Assembly (NCBI GenBank): GCA_016699165.1
Contig: CP064963.1
Span: 3,720,001 to 3,784,000 of the forward strand
Origin: Candidatus Melainabacteria bacterium
GTDB lineage: Bacteria; Cyanobacteriota; Vampirovibrionia; Obscuribacterales; Obscuribacteraceae
DNA length: 64,000 nt
Reading direction: 5' to 3'
Shown here: piece after piece, positions 33,581 through 41,711 of the stretch
How positions within the stretch are numbered: the first letter of the stretch is position 1
Layout of the letters: every line of letters begins with the position of its first letter
Notes under the pieces: model-generated
Database searches by the model: none
The model's input: the letters and a program-made list of their open reading frames with translations, nothing else
What the model was told of the DNA's origin: nothing
Position numbers and translations under genes: made by a program

Positions 33581-34102
33581 TTAGTCCAGGTAGAAGCTGG
33601 TTACGATTTTTCTGCGTTCTTTGGCGTAGTTAACAGACTCAAGAAGAGTATGACTTGTGTGATACAGAAAACAAATTATTTGTTGGCAGCGGTCGATAAT
33701 TTCTTGGTTACAGACCTTACTCGCATCAGCCAGAGTCATTGTTCTGCGCTCAGGATATTCGGTGATATTTTTGATGCCGATTAAAAGATCTTGCACTTCG
33801 CCGGGTTGTTGACCGATTGTTTGCGGCAAGATGATTGAGAGCCTGTCTGGATTTGCGCGCTGAGCTCCGCGGATAACCGCCATGTTTGTACCGTTGGCGC
33901 CACCACTTGTAAATATCTGATTTCCAGACAATACCAGGGCGTAACTGAGCATTTCCACAAGCTGCTGGTGGGTCAGAGGCAGGTTTCGTGTACCTATAAT
34001 TGCCACTTTTCTGGGACCAGACTGCTGAATCATCAACAGTTCTTGTGCCAGTTCATCCACGGTGGGGATTGTTGACGTGCCTTGCGGTTCGTTTGTGACC
34101 AT
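33581..34102 (-). CDS. DprA/LOG-like Rossmann nucleotide-binding protein (SLOG superfamily)
   Basis: A 173-residue protein with a single Rossmann-like domain. It has RKVAIIGTRNLPLTHQQLVE at about residue 31 and TSGGANGTNMAVIRGA at 85-100, the glycine-rich motif shared by DprA and SLOG proteins. It lacks the C-terminal winged helix and SAM domains of true DprA, so transformation-related DNA loading is not supported. Short proteins of this form are present in Cyanobacteria, often annotated as recombination mediators. The ligand in this superfamily is usually a nucleotide or nucleotide-derived signal. It is the first gene of the minus-strand mraY operon, and its stop directly precedes the mraY start. 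Confidence 0.75.
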   Translation of the reverse strand: MVTNEPQGTSTIPTVDELAQELLMIQQSGPRKVAIIGTRNLPLTHQQLVEMLSYALVLSGNQIFTSGGANGTNMAVIRGAQRANPDRLSIILPQTIGQQPGEVQDLLIGIKNITEYPERRTMTLADASKVCNQEIIDRCQQIICFLYHTSHTLLESVNYAKERRKIVTSFYLD

Positions 34103-34382
34103 TGGGTTCGAATTCCTTTCGACTACAGACTAGAATTTTAACCAATTATTCGCAATTCACTAATTATATTGATTTGAGCAGTATCCCCTGGCAACCTGCT
34201 CTTTAGAAGTTTTAATACACAGCAAGCCCATTGGCTGTGAAAATTAGAGATGATGGCGCCAAGCGTACCTGATGTCAGGTCCCGTTTTGCCTTTATATTC
34301 CATTACAAAGAGCGCTGATTCTTGCGTTAAGCGACTCTTCTCTTGGAATCCTGGCGCTAAATTAGCAACACTGGAGATCGGG

Positions 34383-37091
34383 ATGGTAGTGAATTTGTCG
34401 CAAAAGCAAGATAACGATATGTTGGAGCGCCTGCTTGCAAGGCTCAATGACGCTCAAAAGGAAGCGGTTACTCTGGAATGGGGACCAGGTCTCATTGTAG
34501 CTGGGGCGGGAAGCGGCAAAACGACGGTGCTCACAAGACGTATCGCCTATTTGATTTCGCAGTTGCGTCAGGACCCGTTTTCAATAATGGCTGTCACCTT
34601 CACCAATAAAGCGGCAGCTGAAATGAAGAATCGCGTAGAAAAAATTCTAGGCGAATCCTATTCCAAATATATTTCCATCGGCACATTCCACAGTTTGTGC
34701 GCACGACTATTGCGTCGCGAAATCGAGTGTTTTCCAGATGAGCATCCACTGCGTCGCTCGAGCAATTTTGTCATTTACGACGAGCGAGATAGTCAGCAAA
34801 TCATGAAACAACAAATTCAAAAAATGAATTTGGACGAGAAAGTGTTTGCGCCAAAAGAAATGCACAACATTGTCTCTGCCCTAAAGAACGATGGATACAC
34901 AGCCGAGCGCTATTCGCACGAAGCAAAAACTTATCGCGAAAACAAAATTTGCGATATCTTCAGATCGTATCAAGCTGATCTCAAACGCAATAACGCAATG
35001 GATTTTGACGATTTGATTTTGACTTTTAGCGAAATACTCGAGCAGATTCCAGCAGTGCGATACCGCTTGCAGCAACGATATAAAAATATTTTGGTAGACG
35101 AGTTTCAAGATACAAACAAAGCTCAATACGAAATGATTCACAAGCTGGCCACACCTATGGATGGGGAAGGTCCGGCTGATGAAAAATTCTGGAATGGACG
35201 CAGTTTGATGGTTGTCGGTGATATCGACCAATCTATTTATAGTTGGCGCAAAGCCGATTTTAGAATCTTCCTTGGATTTGAAAAAGATTTTCCAGGCACC
35301 ACGGTTGTAAAACTAGAAGACAATTACAGATCGACATCCACTATTCTTGATATCGCCAATAGTATCATCAAGAATAATTCAGAGCGTATCGACAAAACTC
35401 TTCGCTCTAATAAAGGCGCTGGTAGCAAGGCTAAATATTACGAAGCGGCAGATGAAATCGACGAAGCCTTCTATGTTGTCCAGGAATTGAAAAAGCTCAA
35501 AGCGCAGGGCAAAAATTATAACGAGCAAGTCATTCTATATAGAACCAACTCGCTTTCACGCGCGATAGAAGAAATTTTGGTGCGAAGCAATATTCCATAT
35601 CAGTTGGTTGGTGCCACCAGATTCTACGACCGCGAAGAAATTCGCGACATGATGGCATATCTCAAACTTACATATAATCCGCAAGACAGCCAGGCTTTCA
35701 ATCGAATTGCAAACGTGCCAAAGCGCGCAATTGGAAAAACTTCGCTTGAAAGATTGCACGAATTTGCGCAAAACGAAAACATTTCAATTACAGATGCTGC
35801 ACTTCAAGCAGACAGAGTTGTCACCATTCCAAAGAAAGCACAACTCGCTCTCAAAGATTTTGGACACATGGTAATGGACCGCTGGGTGCCAGTTGCAAGA
35901 GATACTGGCGACAAGAATTGCGTATCTAAATTAATTGAATTGATTTTAAAAGACATCAAATATATAGATATGCTCGAAGAAGCTGCAGCAACAAATAAAG
36001 ACGAGCTGGCTCTTGGACGAATCGAAAACGTTCACGAATTTATGGCGGTGGCACGTGAATTTGAAGCAATCGCAGACGAGCCTGATTTAGACAGTTTCTT
36101 GACTCGCATTTCGCTTGTAAGTGATCTCGACAAAGTAAAACTAGAAGACGATGCAATCAAGTTGATGACTCTGCACGCCGCAAAAGGTTTGGAATTCCCA
36201 GTCGTATTCTTGATGGGACTTGAAGAAGGACTCTTTCCACATGTGCGCTCACTTGATTCGCCCGCACAATTGGAAGAAGAAAGACGCCTGATGTATGTTG
36301 GCGTCACAAGAGCCGGTGACTTTCTATATATGAGTCGCGCTCGTCGCAGAAGCACATATGGACAGGCTGCAAACTACACTATCCCAAGCCGATTTCTGTC
36401 TGAAATCACGCCTGGTCTTTTAACTGGCTTTTACGATATGTCCAAAGATGCAGCTGAAACACCTCGCAGTGGTTATGGTGGCGCCGGCTCACGAGATGGT
36501 GGCGGATATCGCGATGAATTCATGGACACTGATAGTTACGATAGTTTCAAAACTAACGACACTTTTGGTGGTGCCCCTCGCAATGCCGGACGCACAGGCG
36601 GATCTGGTGGCGGCGGCTATCAAGAACGCGGTGGTGGCTATGGCGGATCTGGCGGCGGCTATGGCGGACGCGGTTCTGGTGCTGGAGCATCGGGTGGTCG
36701 CTCTTCTGGAGGGGCTAAGTCTTCTGGTGGACGCGGGTCTGCGGGCGGCGGATACGGTGGTGGTGGCTATGGCGGATCGGGTGGATCCGGTGGGTCTGGA
36801 AAGCCTGGCGGTTACGTAGGTTCCGGCGGTGCACCGGCTGCAAGTTATGGCGGCACTTCAAAACCAAGAGCTATGCGACGCGAAGCCTCCCAAATCGAAC
36901 CCACAAAAGAGCCCGAAATACCTACTTATGAAAAGTTATCGGTGGGCGATAACGTGCAGCATTCTAAGTTTGGAGTTGGACTGGTGGTCCAGGTCATCGG
37001 TGAGGGCAACAAGGAACTCTATAATGTAGAGTTTGAAAACGTCGGCAAGCGTCTGCTCGACCCCAATATTGCCAAGTTGAACAAGATATAA
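34383..37091 (+). CDS. pcrA: UvrD/PcrA-type DNA helicase with glycine-rich linker
   Basis: A 902-residue superfamily 1A helicase. I chose the ATG at 34383 with GGAG 6 bp upstream; the in-frame ATG at 34272 gives residues with no family match. It contains Walker A AGAGSGKTTVLTRR, motif II LVDEFQDTNKAQYE, motif III GDIDQSIYSWRKAD, motif IV DNYRST, motif V LMTLHAAKGLEFPVVF and motif VI RRLMYVGVTRA. A ~130-residue Gly/Ser-rich segment (nucleotides 36462-36865) follows the helicase core. The last ~50 residues (VGDNVQHSKFGVGLVVQ) are the UvrD/PcrA Tudor-like tail that binds RNA polymerase. The protein unwinds DNA in repair and replication. It is 13 bp upstream of ndk. Confidence 0.93.
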   Translation: MVVNLSQKQDNDMLERLLARLNDAQKEAVTLEWGPGLIVAGAGSGKTTVLTRRIAYLISQLRQDPFSIMAVTFTNKAAAEMKNRVEKILGESYSKYISIGTFHSLCARLLRREIECFPDEHPLRRSSNFVIYDERDSQQIMKQQIQKMNLDEKVFAPKEMHNIVSALKNDGYTAERYSHEAKTYRENKICDIFRSYQADLKRNNAMDFDDLILTFSEILEQIPAVRYRLQQRYKNILVDEFQDTNKAQYEMIHKLATPMDGEGPADEKFWNGRSLMVVGDIDQSIYSWRKADFRIFLGFEKDFPGTTVVKLEDNYRSTSTILDIANSIIKNNSERIDKTLRSNKGAGSKAKYYEAADEIDEAFYVVQELKKLKAQGKNYNEQVILYRTNSLSRAIEEILVRSNIPYQLVGATRFYDREEIRDMMAYLKLTYNPQDSQAFNRIANVPKRAIGKTSLERLHEFAQNENISITDAALQADRVVTIPKKAQLALKDFGHMVMDRWVPVARDTGDKNCVSKLIELILKDIKYIDMLEEAAATNKDELALGRIENVHEFMAVAREFEAIADEPDLDSFLTRISLVSDLDKVKLEDDAIKLMTLHAAKGLEFPVVFLMGLEEGLFPHVRSLDSPAQLEEERRLMYVGVTRAGDFLYMSRARRRSTYGQAANYTIPSRFLSEITPGLLTGFYDMSKDAAETPRSGYGGAGSRDGGGYRDEFMDTDSYDSFKTNDTFGGAPRNAGRTGGSGGGGYQERGGGYGGSGGGYGGRGSGAGASGGRSSGGAKSSGGRGSAGGGYGGGGYGGSGGSGGSGKPGGYVGSGGAPAASYGGTSKPRAMRREASQIEPTKEPEIPTYEKLSVGDNVQHSKFGVGLVVQVIGEGNKELYNVEFENVGKRLLDPNIAKLNKI

Positions 37092-37103
37092 AGGAGAAGA
37101 ACG

Positions 37104-37562
37104 GTGTCAATTGAAAAAACCTTCGTAGCCATCAAACCAGACGGAGTACAAAGAGGTCTAGTCTCAGAAGTGATTTCGCGCTTTGAGCGCAAAGGTCTCA
37201 AATTGGCTGGAATGAAGTTGATGAAGGTGCCTGTTGAAATGGCTGAAAACCATTACGGCGAGCACAAAGGCAAACCATTCTTTGAAGGTCTTGTGAAATT
37301 CATCACATCTGGTCCTATCGTTGCCATGGTCTGGGAAGGCAAAGGCGCTATCGCCACCTGCCGTCAGGTCATTGGTGCCACCAACCCCGCTAATGCTGCC
37401 ACTGGTAGTATCCGCGGTGACCTCGCACTTGATATCGGTCGCAATCTAGTCCATGGCTCTGACGGTCCAGAAAGCGCCGCCCGTGAAATCGGTATCTTCT
37501 TCAAAGAAAACGAAATCGTATCAAGTTGGGATCGCAATAACGATTGCTGGATTACTGAATAG
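37104..37562 (+). CDS. ndk: Nucleoside diphosphate kinase
   Basis: A 152-residue Ndk. The opening EKTFVAIKPDGVQRGLVSEVI has the family Lys/Pro motif. The active-site region NLVHGSDGPESAAREI includes the phosphorylated His, and NPANAATGSIRGD is the conserved loop. The start is GTG, with AAGGAG 7 bp upstream. The enzyme balances NTP pools by phosphate transfer. The length is normal. It is co-transcribed with pcrA and followed by a hairpin terminator at 37584. Confidence 0.96.
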   Translation: MSIEKTFVAIKPDGVQRGLVSEVISRFERKGLKLAGMKLMKVPVEMAENHYGEHKGKPFFEGLVKFITSGPIVAMVWEGKGAIATCRQVIGATNPANAATGSIRGDLALDIGRNLVHGSDGPESAAREIGIFFKENEIVSSWDRNNDCWITE

Positions 37563-37583
37563 ATTTCTCGAAGTCTAGACTTT

Positions 37584-37639
37584 AAAAGCACTTCCATCCG
37601 CGGAATGAAAATCTAAAGCGACTATGGAAGTGCTTTTTT
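37584..37639 (+). terminator. Intrinsic terminator after ndk
   Basis: Arms AAAAGCACTTCCAT (37584-37597) and ATGGAAGTGCTTTT (37624-37637) pair over 14 bp and are followed by further T residues. The 26-base loop is longer than usual, which lowers confidence. It lies 21 bp after the ndk stop. Confidence 0.65.
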
Positions 37640-37654
37640 GTGTGCCTAAAAGCA

Positions 37655-37691
37655 GTTGACTTAATCAACTAAATTAGTTGATTAAGTCAAC
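37655..37691. repeat. Perfect 37-bp palindrome with nested smaller palindromes
   Basis: 18-bp arms around a single A. The left arm starts GTTGACTTAATCAAC and the right arm ends GTTGATTAAGTCAAC. Each of these 15-mers is itself nearly palindromic (GTTGA-N5-TCAAC). The element is followed by A8 on the plus strand, so the minus-strand copy lacks a downstream U-tract; it is not a classic terminator for the heptosyltransferase gene. It could be a protein-binding site or a cruciform. Confidence 0.6.
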
Positions 37692-37718
37692 AAAAAAAAT
37701 GCTGTAAAAAAGACTCAA

Positions 37719-38843
37719 TTAGCCAGAGGAAAGCATTTTTCGAGCCTGCTCGAGAACCATTTCTACGCTCATGTCCACCAGGCAAGCTGTAGTTTTGAGC
37801 GGGCATTTCATTTCATTGCATGGCTGGCAGGAAAGGTTTAAAGCCAGAGCGCGATTGCCTGCACCATAAGGACCGTTTCTTTTAGATGGTGTGGCACCAT
37901 AAATCCCAAGTACTTTTGGATGTTTGGTGGCACATGCCAAATGCATGGGACCGGTATCACCCCCGATTACAAGATCCGAACCTTCAAAAAGGGCTATAAG
38001 GTCCACAAGCGAAGTCTTTCCGGTCAAATCGACGGCTTGGGTTTGGGCATTCCTTATATATTGAAAAATAGAGGCATTTACCGATGTTTCGTTTTCACCA
38101 CCCACGATGACAATCTCGGCACCGGGCCTAGTATCACTTGCAATTGCAAGTTCCTGAGCGAGCTTCGACCATTTTTCTGGTGCCCAAATTTTGGTGTCCC
38201 AGGTAGTACCTGGTATCAATACCACCCTCGGTTGCTTATTTTGTTTTGTGGACAACATTTTTGAAAAGCGATCATAAACCGATGCCTCCGGCCGTGGTAG
38301 CGCGAAGTTGGCCTCCTCTCTAATGGGTTTTGAGCCTGGTGAGGCTTTCAAGATTTTTAAAGCGAAGTCTGCAAGGTCAAGATGTCGCTCAACTATGTGA
38401 GAGCCTTCGGCGAAATAATCTTCGATGTACATTTTGTCAGTCAAAAAGATGTGCGAGAACTCTTTGACCTTCGAATAGCCGATGCGAATTTTGGCACCAG
38501 AAATGTATCCCAGAATACTACTTTTCAAAAGACCCTGAAAATCTATCACTGCATCAAAGCCCCGATTTTTCAAGCCTGTGCTGAATTCAGAGAATTGAGA
38601 AAGGGTCTGACCCCACTTTGTCGGGTCGGTGATTTTGGTTTTGAATGCTTTCTTAGGAAAAATGATGACCTCATCTATGAGGTCATTGTTCAAGAGTAAA
38701 TCTTTACTTGGTGGCTCCACGAGCCAACTGAGGGTGGTGTTAGTATGACCCGCTTCAATTAGACCTTTCTTTATCGCAGCAGCGGCCGGAAGACTGTGAA
38801 CAACGTCTCCAAGAGCGCTAAGTCTGATAATCAGTACCTTCAA
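37719..38843 (-). CDS. Glycosyltransferase family 9 (heptosyltransferase-like)
   Basis: A 374-residue GT9 protein. It starts with MKVLIIRLSALGDVVHSLPA, the conserved N-terminal motif of ADP-heptose:LPS transferases, and has VVLIPGTTWDTKIWAPEKW, then GDTGPMHLACATKHPKVLGIYGAT, matching the donor-binding region of WaaC/WaaF. The C-terminus has LSCQPCNEMKCPLKTTACL, the Cys cluster common in this family. It would add heptose or a related sugar to lipid-A core or another surface glycan. Assignment to waaC or waaF cannot be made by eye. It is monocistronic, with the 37-bp palindrome downstream. Confidence 0.85.
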   Translation of the reverse strand: MKVLIIRLSALGDVVHSLPAAAAIKKGLIEAGHTNTTLSWLVEPPSKDLLLNNDLIDEVIIFPKKAFKTKITDPTKWGQTLSQFSEFSTGLKNRGFDAVIDFQGLLKSSILGYISGAKIRIGYSKVKEFSHIFLTDKMYIEDYFAEGSHIVERHLDLADFALKILKASPGSKPIREEANFALPRPEASVYDRFSKMLSTKQNKQPRVVLIPGTTWDTKIWAPEKWSKLAQELAIASDTRPGAEIVIVGGENETSVNASIFQYIRNAQTQAVDLTGKTSLVDLIALFEGSDLVIGGDTGPMHLACATKHPKVLGIYGATPSKRNGPYGAGNRALALNLSCQPCNEMKCPLKTTACLVDMSVEMVLEQARKMLSSG

Positions 38844-39171
38844 ATTCCCTCAATGTCCTTAAATATCTGCCTGGTGCTAAGCCATTCAGGTTACTTTACT
38901 TAAACAATTGCCACCAGCCACCACCATGATACCAGCCATCAAAAATGGTGCGATACCACGTGTGGAGCGCGTTTGCGCTTTTCGGCATGGGATGGGCTGG
39001 TGCCTCGTCCAAAAGTTTGCCAAAAAATGTATATCTGTCGTATGCATAAAATATAAATGGTGGAGGTACAATTACTATGCCACCTGGAGTGGTATTAGGT
39101 TAGCCATCGAATGCAGTGACGCATCGTAGTTTTGAATCCTCCGAACTAACAAGCGTCGAGCTTCACTCAAA
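38844..39171. other. Intergenic region, no gene of normal size
   Basis: No supported coding frame was seen on either strand. One weak signal is GGAGG at 39062 followed by an 8-residue mini-ORF (ATG at 39077, stop TAG ending 39103), behind TTGCCA-N18-TATGCA. This could be a leader peptide for the gene at 39237, but nothing confirms it. Short open frames on both strands lack RBS and composition support. Confidence 0.3.
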
Positions 39172-39211
39172 AAACGTCTGGAACCAACATTTATTTCTCA
39201 GTTAGACGTTT
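39172..39211. promoter_or_regulatory. Inverted repeat in the leader of the RHH/histone-like gene
   Basis: AAACGTCT (39172-39179) and AGACGTTT (39204-39211) form an 8-bp perfect inverted repeat with a 24-base gap, ending 25 bp before the ATG at 39237. It could be an operator for self-control by the ribbon-helix-helix protein encoded just downstream. This is inferred from position. Confidence 0.3.
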
Positions 39212-39236
39212 ATCCTCACTGAACAAGGAGAACAAC

Positions 39237-39548
39237 ATGGTAGCAGCAAAGAAAAAGGGAGCCAAAGCCGGTTCCGCCAAAAAAGCCGCCAAGGCTAAGG
39301 CACCCGCAGCTAAGAAACCCTCACACAGCATGGCAAAAGCTAAAAAGCCAGTGAAAACTGTGCGTACAGCAGCCCGCGCCAAAGCTGGAAGCGACGAGTA
39401 CATGAGCTATAGCGGCAAATTTACCGTTCGCCTGCCTCGCTCCCTCCACCAAGCCCTTGTGGCTCGTGCCGAAAGAGAAGGCGTCAGCCTCAACCTCTTC
39501 GTCACCAACGCTCTTTCAAGAACCGTAGCCACACCAGGCAAACGCTAA
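39237..39548 (+). CDS. Ribbon-helix-helix (HicB-like) protein with histone H1-like Lys/Ala-rich tail
   Basis: A 103-residue basic protein. Residues 1-52 are a Lys/Ala/Pro-rich, unstructured region (KKKGAKAGSAKKAAKAKAPA), like histone H1 tails and the bacterial AlgP/HctB proteins. Residues 56-98 are a ribbon-helix-helix: SGKFTVRLPRSLHQALVARA, then EREGVSLNLFVTNALSRTV. The second half matches the C-terminal DNA-binding part of HicB-type antitoxins, but no HicA toxin is adjacent. A nucleoid-associated or global DNA-binding role is more likely. A strong AAGGAG RBS and a good terminator (39574) show a compact monocistronic gene. Confidence 0.82.
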   Translation: MVAAKKKGAKAGSAKKAAKAKAPAAKKPSHSMAKAKKPVKTVRTAARAKAGSDEYMSYSGKFTVRLPRSLHQALVARAEREGVSLNLFVTNALSRTVATPGKR

Positions 39549-39573
39549 TCTGAAAAAGTAATCGGACAAAAGT

Positions 39574-39612
39574 AAAGGGGATGCTTAATGCGTCCCCTTT
39601 TCTGATTTTTTG
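39574..39612 (+). terminator. Strong intrinsic terminator after the RHH gene
   Basis: An 11-bp stem AAAGGGGATGC/GCGTCCCCTTT (one G-U pair) with a 5-base loop TTAAT, followed by TCTGATTTTTT. It lies 25 bp after the stop codon. Confidence 0.85.
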
Positions 39613-39776
39613 TTAATGAGGCGCAAGCTATCAACCGCATGATCATTTGGTGATTCTTAAATATCGATAAGATATGCTCTTGAGAAACCTTATAATTCTT
39701 CCCTTTTAGACGTGGGAACATGTCAGGTACACTGCCTGCATTCGTTATCCCGGTAAAAAGGAAGCCCAAAGCACTT

Positions 39777-40943
39777 ATGGTGACAAATATTCCAGTGCTC
39801 AATTTGGTGGACCAATATAAAGAGGTCCAATCCGTTCTGGAGCAAAACGTTCTAAACGTACTTAGAAGTGGACATTACATTTTAGGTGAGTACGGCACGC
39901 GGCTCGAAAATGAAGTTGCCGCTATATGCGAAGCCAAATACGGCATCGGCGTAGCCAACGGCACAGACGCCCTGGTGCTAGCCATGATGGCACTCGATAT
40001 CACCGCCGGTGATGAAGTCATAACCACCCCATTTACTTTTGCAGCCACAGTCGAAGCGATTCTACTTCGTGGTGGCAAACCAGTTTTCGTCGACATCGAC
40101 CCTGTCACATTCAATATAGATGTAACTAAAATCGAAGCGGCAATCACACCCAAAACCAAAGTGATACTGCCTGTGCACCTATATGGAATGCCCTGCAACA
40201 TGCCCGCCATTATGGAAATCGCCAAGAAACACAACTTGCGCGTCGTCGAAGATAACGCTCAAGGCATCGGCGCTACTGTTGATGGAAAAGCTACAGGTAG
40301 TTACGGCGACCTTGCTTGCATAAGCTTTTACCCAACCAAAAACCTTGGTGCCGCAGGTGACGCCGGTATGGTAGTGGCAAACGACGAAGCATTAGCCAAA
40401 CGAGTTAAAACAATTCGCGCTCACGGTTCAGTCGAGCGTTATTATCACGACGAACTTGGCGTCAACAGCCGTCTTGATGAAATTCAAGCAGCCGTCTTGA
40501 TGTCCAAAGTAAGTTTCCTCAAAAAATGGAACGACCGTCGCAATCAGATTGCCACTCTCTACAACGAGTGCTTGAAAGATTGCCCCAACGTAACCACACC
40601 ATACATTCCCGCGGCTGATTCAGGCGTTACGCATGTATGGCACCAATACACCGTTCGCGTAGCACATGGTCGTCAACACTTAATTGATAATCTGAAGAAA
40701 CGCGGTATCGGTTCGATGTGTTATTACCCAGTTCCGCTTCACACTCAAAAAGCATTTGATCTGGGCTATAAATTGGGCGACTTCCCTCTTGCAGAAAAAG
40801 CAGCAGCCGAAGTTCTCTCACTGCCAATGTATCCCGAACTAACTGATAGTCAAGCTATGACAGTGGCGCGCGCGGTGCAGGAAGTAATGGCTGAAGTCAC
40901 AATGGTTTCCAAAGTGGCTACACCTATAGTCGTTCAGAACTAA
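39777..40943 (+). CDS. DegT/DnrJ/EryC1-type sugar aminotransferase
   Basis: A 388-residue PLP-dependent enzyme. It starts IPVLNLVDQYKEV, has GVANGTDALVLAMMAL, then VEDNAQGIGA (the Asp contacting the PLP ring), and the PLP Lys in FYPTKNLGAAGDAG. RLDEIQAAVL and the later HQYTVR are also family features. I chose the ATG at 39777, which fits the family N-terminus; the open frame reaches ATG 39720, which has its own TATAAT-like box upstream (39691). The enzyme aminates a nucleotide-bound keto-sugar. The next gene, an acyltransferase, starts right after its stop, so the product is likely an N-acylated amino sugar for a surface glycan. Confidence 0.88.
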   Translation: MVTNIPVLNLVDQYKEVQSVLEQNVLNVLRSGHYILGEYGTRLENEVAAICEAKYGIGVANGTDALVLAMMALDITAGDEVITTPFTFAATVEAILLRGGKPVFVDIDPVTFNIDVTKIEAAITPKTKVILPVHLYGMPCNMPAIMEIAKKHNLRVVEDNAQGIGATVDGKATGSYGDLACISFYPTKNLGAAGDAGMVVANDEALAKRVKTIRAHGSVERYYHDELGVNSRLDEIQAAVLMSKVSFLKKWNDRRNQIATLYNECLKDCPNVTTPYIPAADSGVTHVWHQYTVRVAHGRQHLIDNLKKRGIGSMCYYPVPLHTQKAFDLGYKLGDFPLAEKAAAEVLSLPMYPELTDSQAMTVARAVQEVMAEVTMVSKVATPIVVQN

Positions 40944-41711
40944 ATGAGCATCGCACAATCGGCCATAGTTAGTGAAAGCGCCTCCATTGGTAGCTCGGTC
41001 ACTATTGGTCCTGGTGCAATAATTTACGATGGTGCCAAAATTGGTGACAACGTAAAAATCGAAGCTCAAGCCATAATTTATGAGAACGTAGAAATTGGCA
41101 ACGATAGTTATGTTGGCGCGCAATGCATCATAGGTGAGCGTTTGTACGCTTATCTAAAAGATCCTGCAAACTACAAAAATCCTGTGACCAAAATTGGCGC
41201 TAGAAGCACTATTCGCTCAGGCACTATTTTGTATGCCAATACTAGTTATGGTGAAGGATTTCAAACCGGGCATCGTGCCGTTATTCGCGAGAATAGTCAC
41301 TTTGGTGTTAATTGTAGTTTTGGAACTAACTCACAATCTGATGGCGAAATCAAAATTGGCGATAATTGCAGATTTCACAACAACGTATTCATCGCGACGT
41401 TCACTACATGCGAAGACAACGTGCATTTCTACCCGATGTCGTGCACTGTCGACAGCATGCACCCACCATGTCAAAAAGGACGCGAAGGTCCATATATCGA
41501 AAGTGGTGTCATAGTTGGTGCCAAAGTCCTAATTCTTCCGCGTGTGCGTGTGGCGAAAAACTGCGTCATTGCAGGCGCTTCGGTAGTGACAGGAAACACC
41601 AAACCTGGCATGGTTTTAGTTGGCGCTCCTGCCAAAGAAATTAAAAAACGCGATGAAATTCGCTGCCACATAGAAGATCGCCCCGCATATGAGGTGGCGC
41701 TAGAATCTTGA
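40944..41711 (+). CDS. Left-handed beta-helix acyltransferase (hexapeptide repeat)
   Basis: A 255-residue protein with hexapeptide repeats of the form [IV]G....., for example SASIGSSVTIGPGAIIYDGAKIGDNVKI, and VGAKVLILPRVRVAKNCVIAGASVV near the end. This is the trimeric beta-helix of acyl-CoA-dependent sugar N- or O-acyltransferases such as WlbB/PglD. The ATG follows the aminotransferase stop with no gap, and its TGA overlaps the TTG of the next gene. It is thus firmly operonic and probably acylates the amino sugar made by its neighbour. An MHPPCQKG loop at about 170 replaces a repeat, a usual position for substrate-binding loops. Confidence 0.88.
   Translation: MSIAQSAIVSESASIGSSVTIGPGAIIYDGAKIGDNVKIEAQAIIYENVEIGNDSYVGAQCIIGERLYAYLKDPANYKNPVTKIGARSTIRSGTILYANTSYGEGFQTGHRAVIRENSHFGVNCSFGTNSQSDGEIKIGDNCRFHNNVFIATFTTCEDNVHFYPMSCTVDSMHPPCQKGREGPYIESGVIVGAKVLILPRVRVAKNCVIAGASVVTGNTKPGMVLVGAPAKEIKKRDEIRCHIEDRPAYEVALES

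Noticed and set aside
34272..34382. N-terminal extension of the helicase
   Set aside because: The extra 37 residues have no family match and the ATG at 34383 has GGAG at the right distance.
36448..36819. Frame antiparallel in phase to the Gly-rich helicase insert
   Set aside because: Ala/Val-rich composition arises from reading Gly-rich codons in another frame.
38886..39129. Open frames on both strands in the 38.8-39.2 kb gap
   Set aside because: They overlap each other, lack RBS and have no recognisable protein features.
39720..39776. Aminotransferase start at ATG 39720
   Set aside because: The first 19 residues do not fit the family start, though a TATAAT lies upstream, so this remains a second choice.
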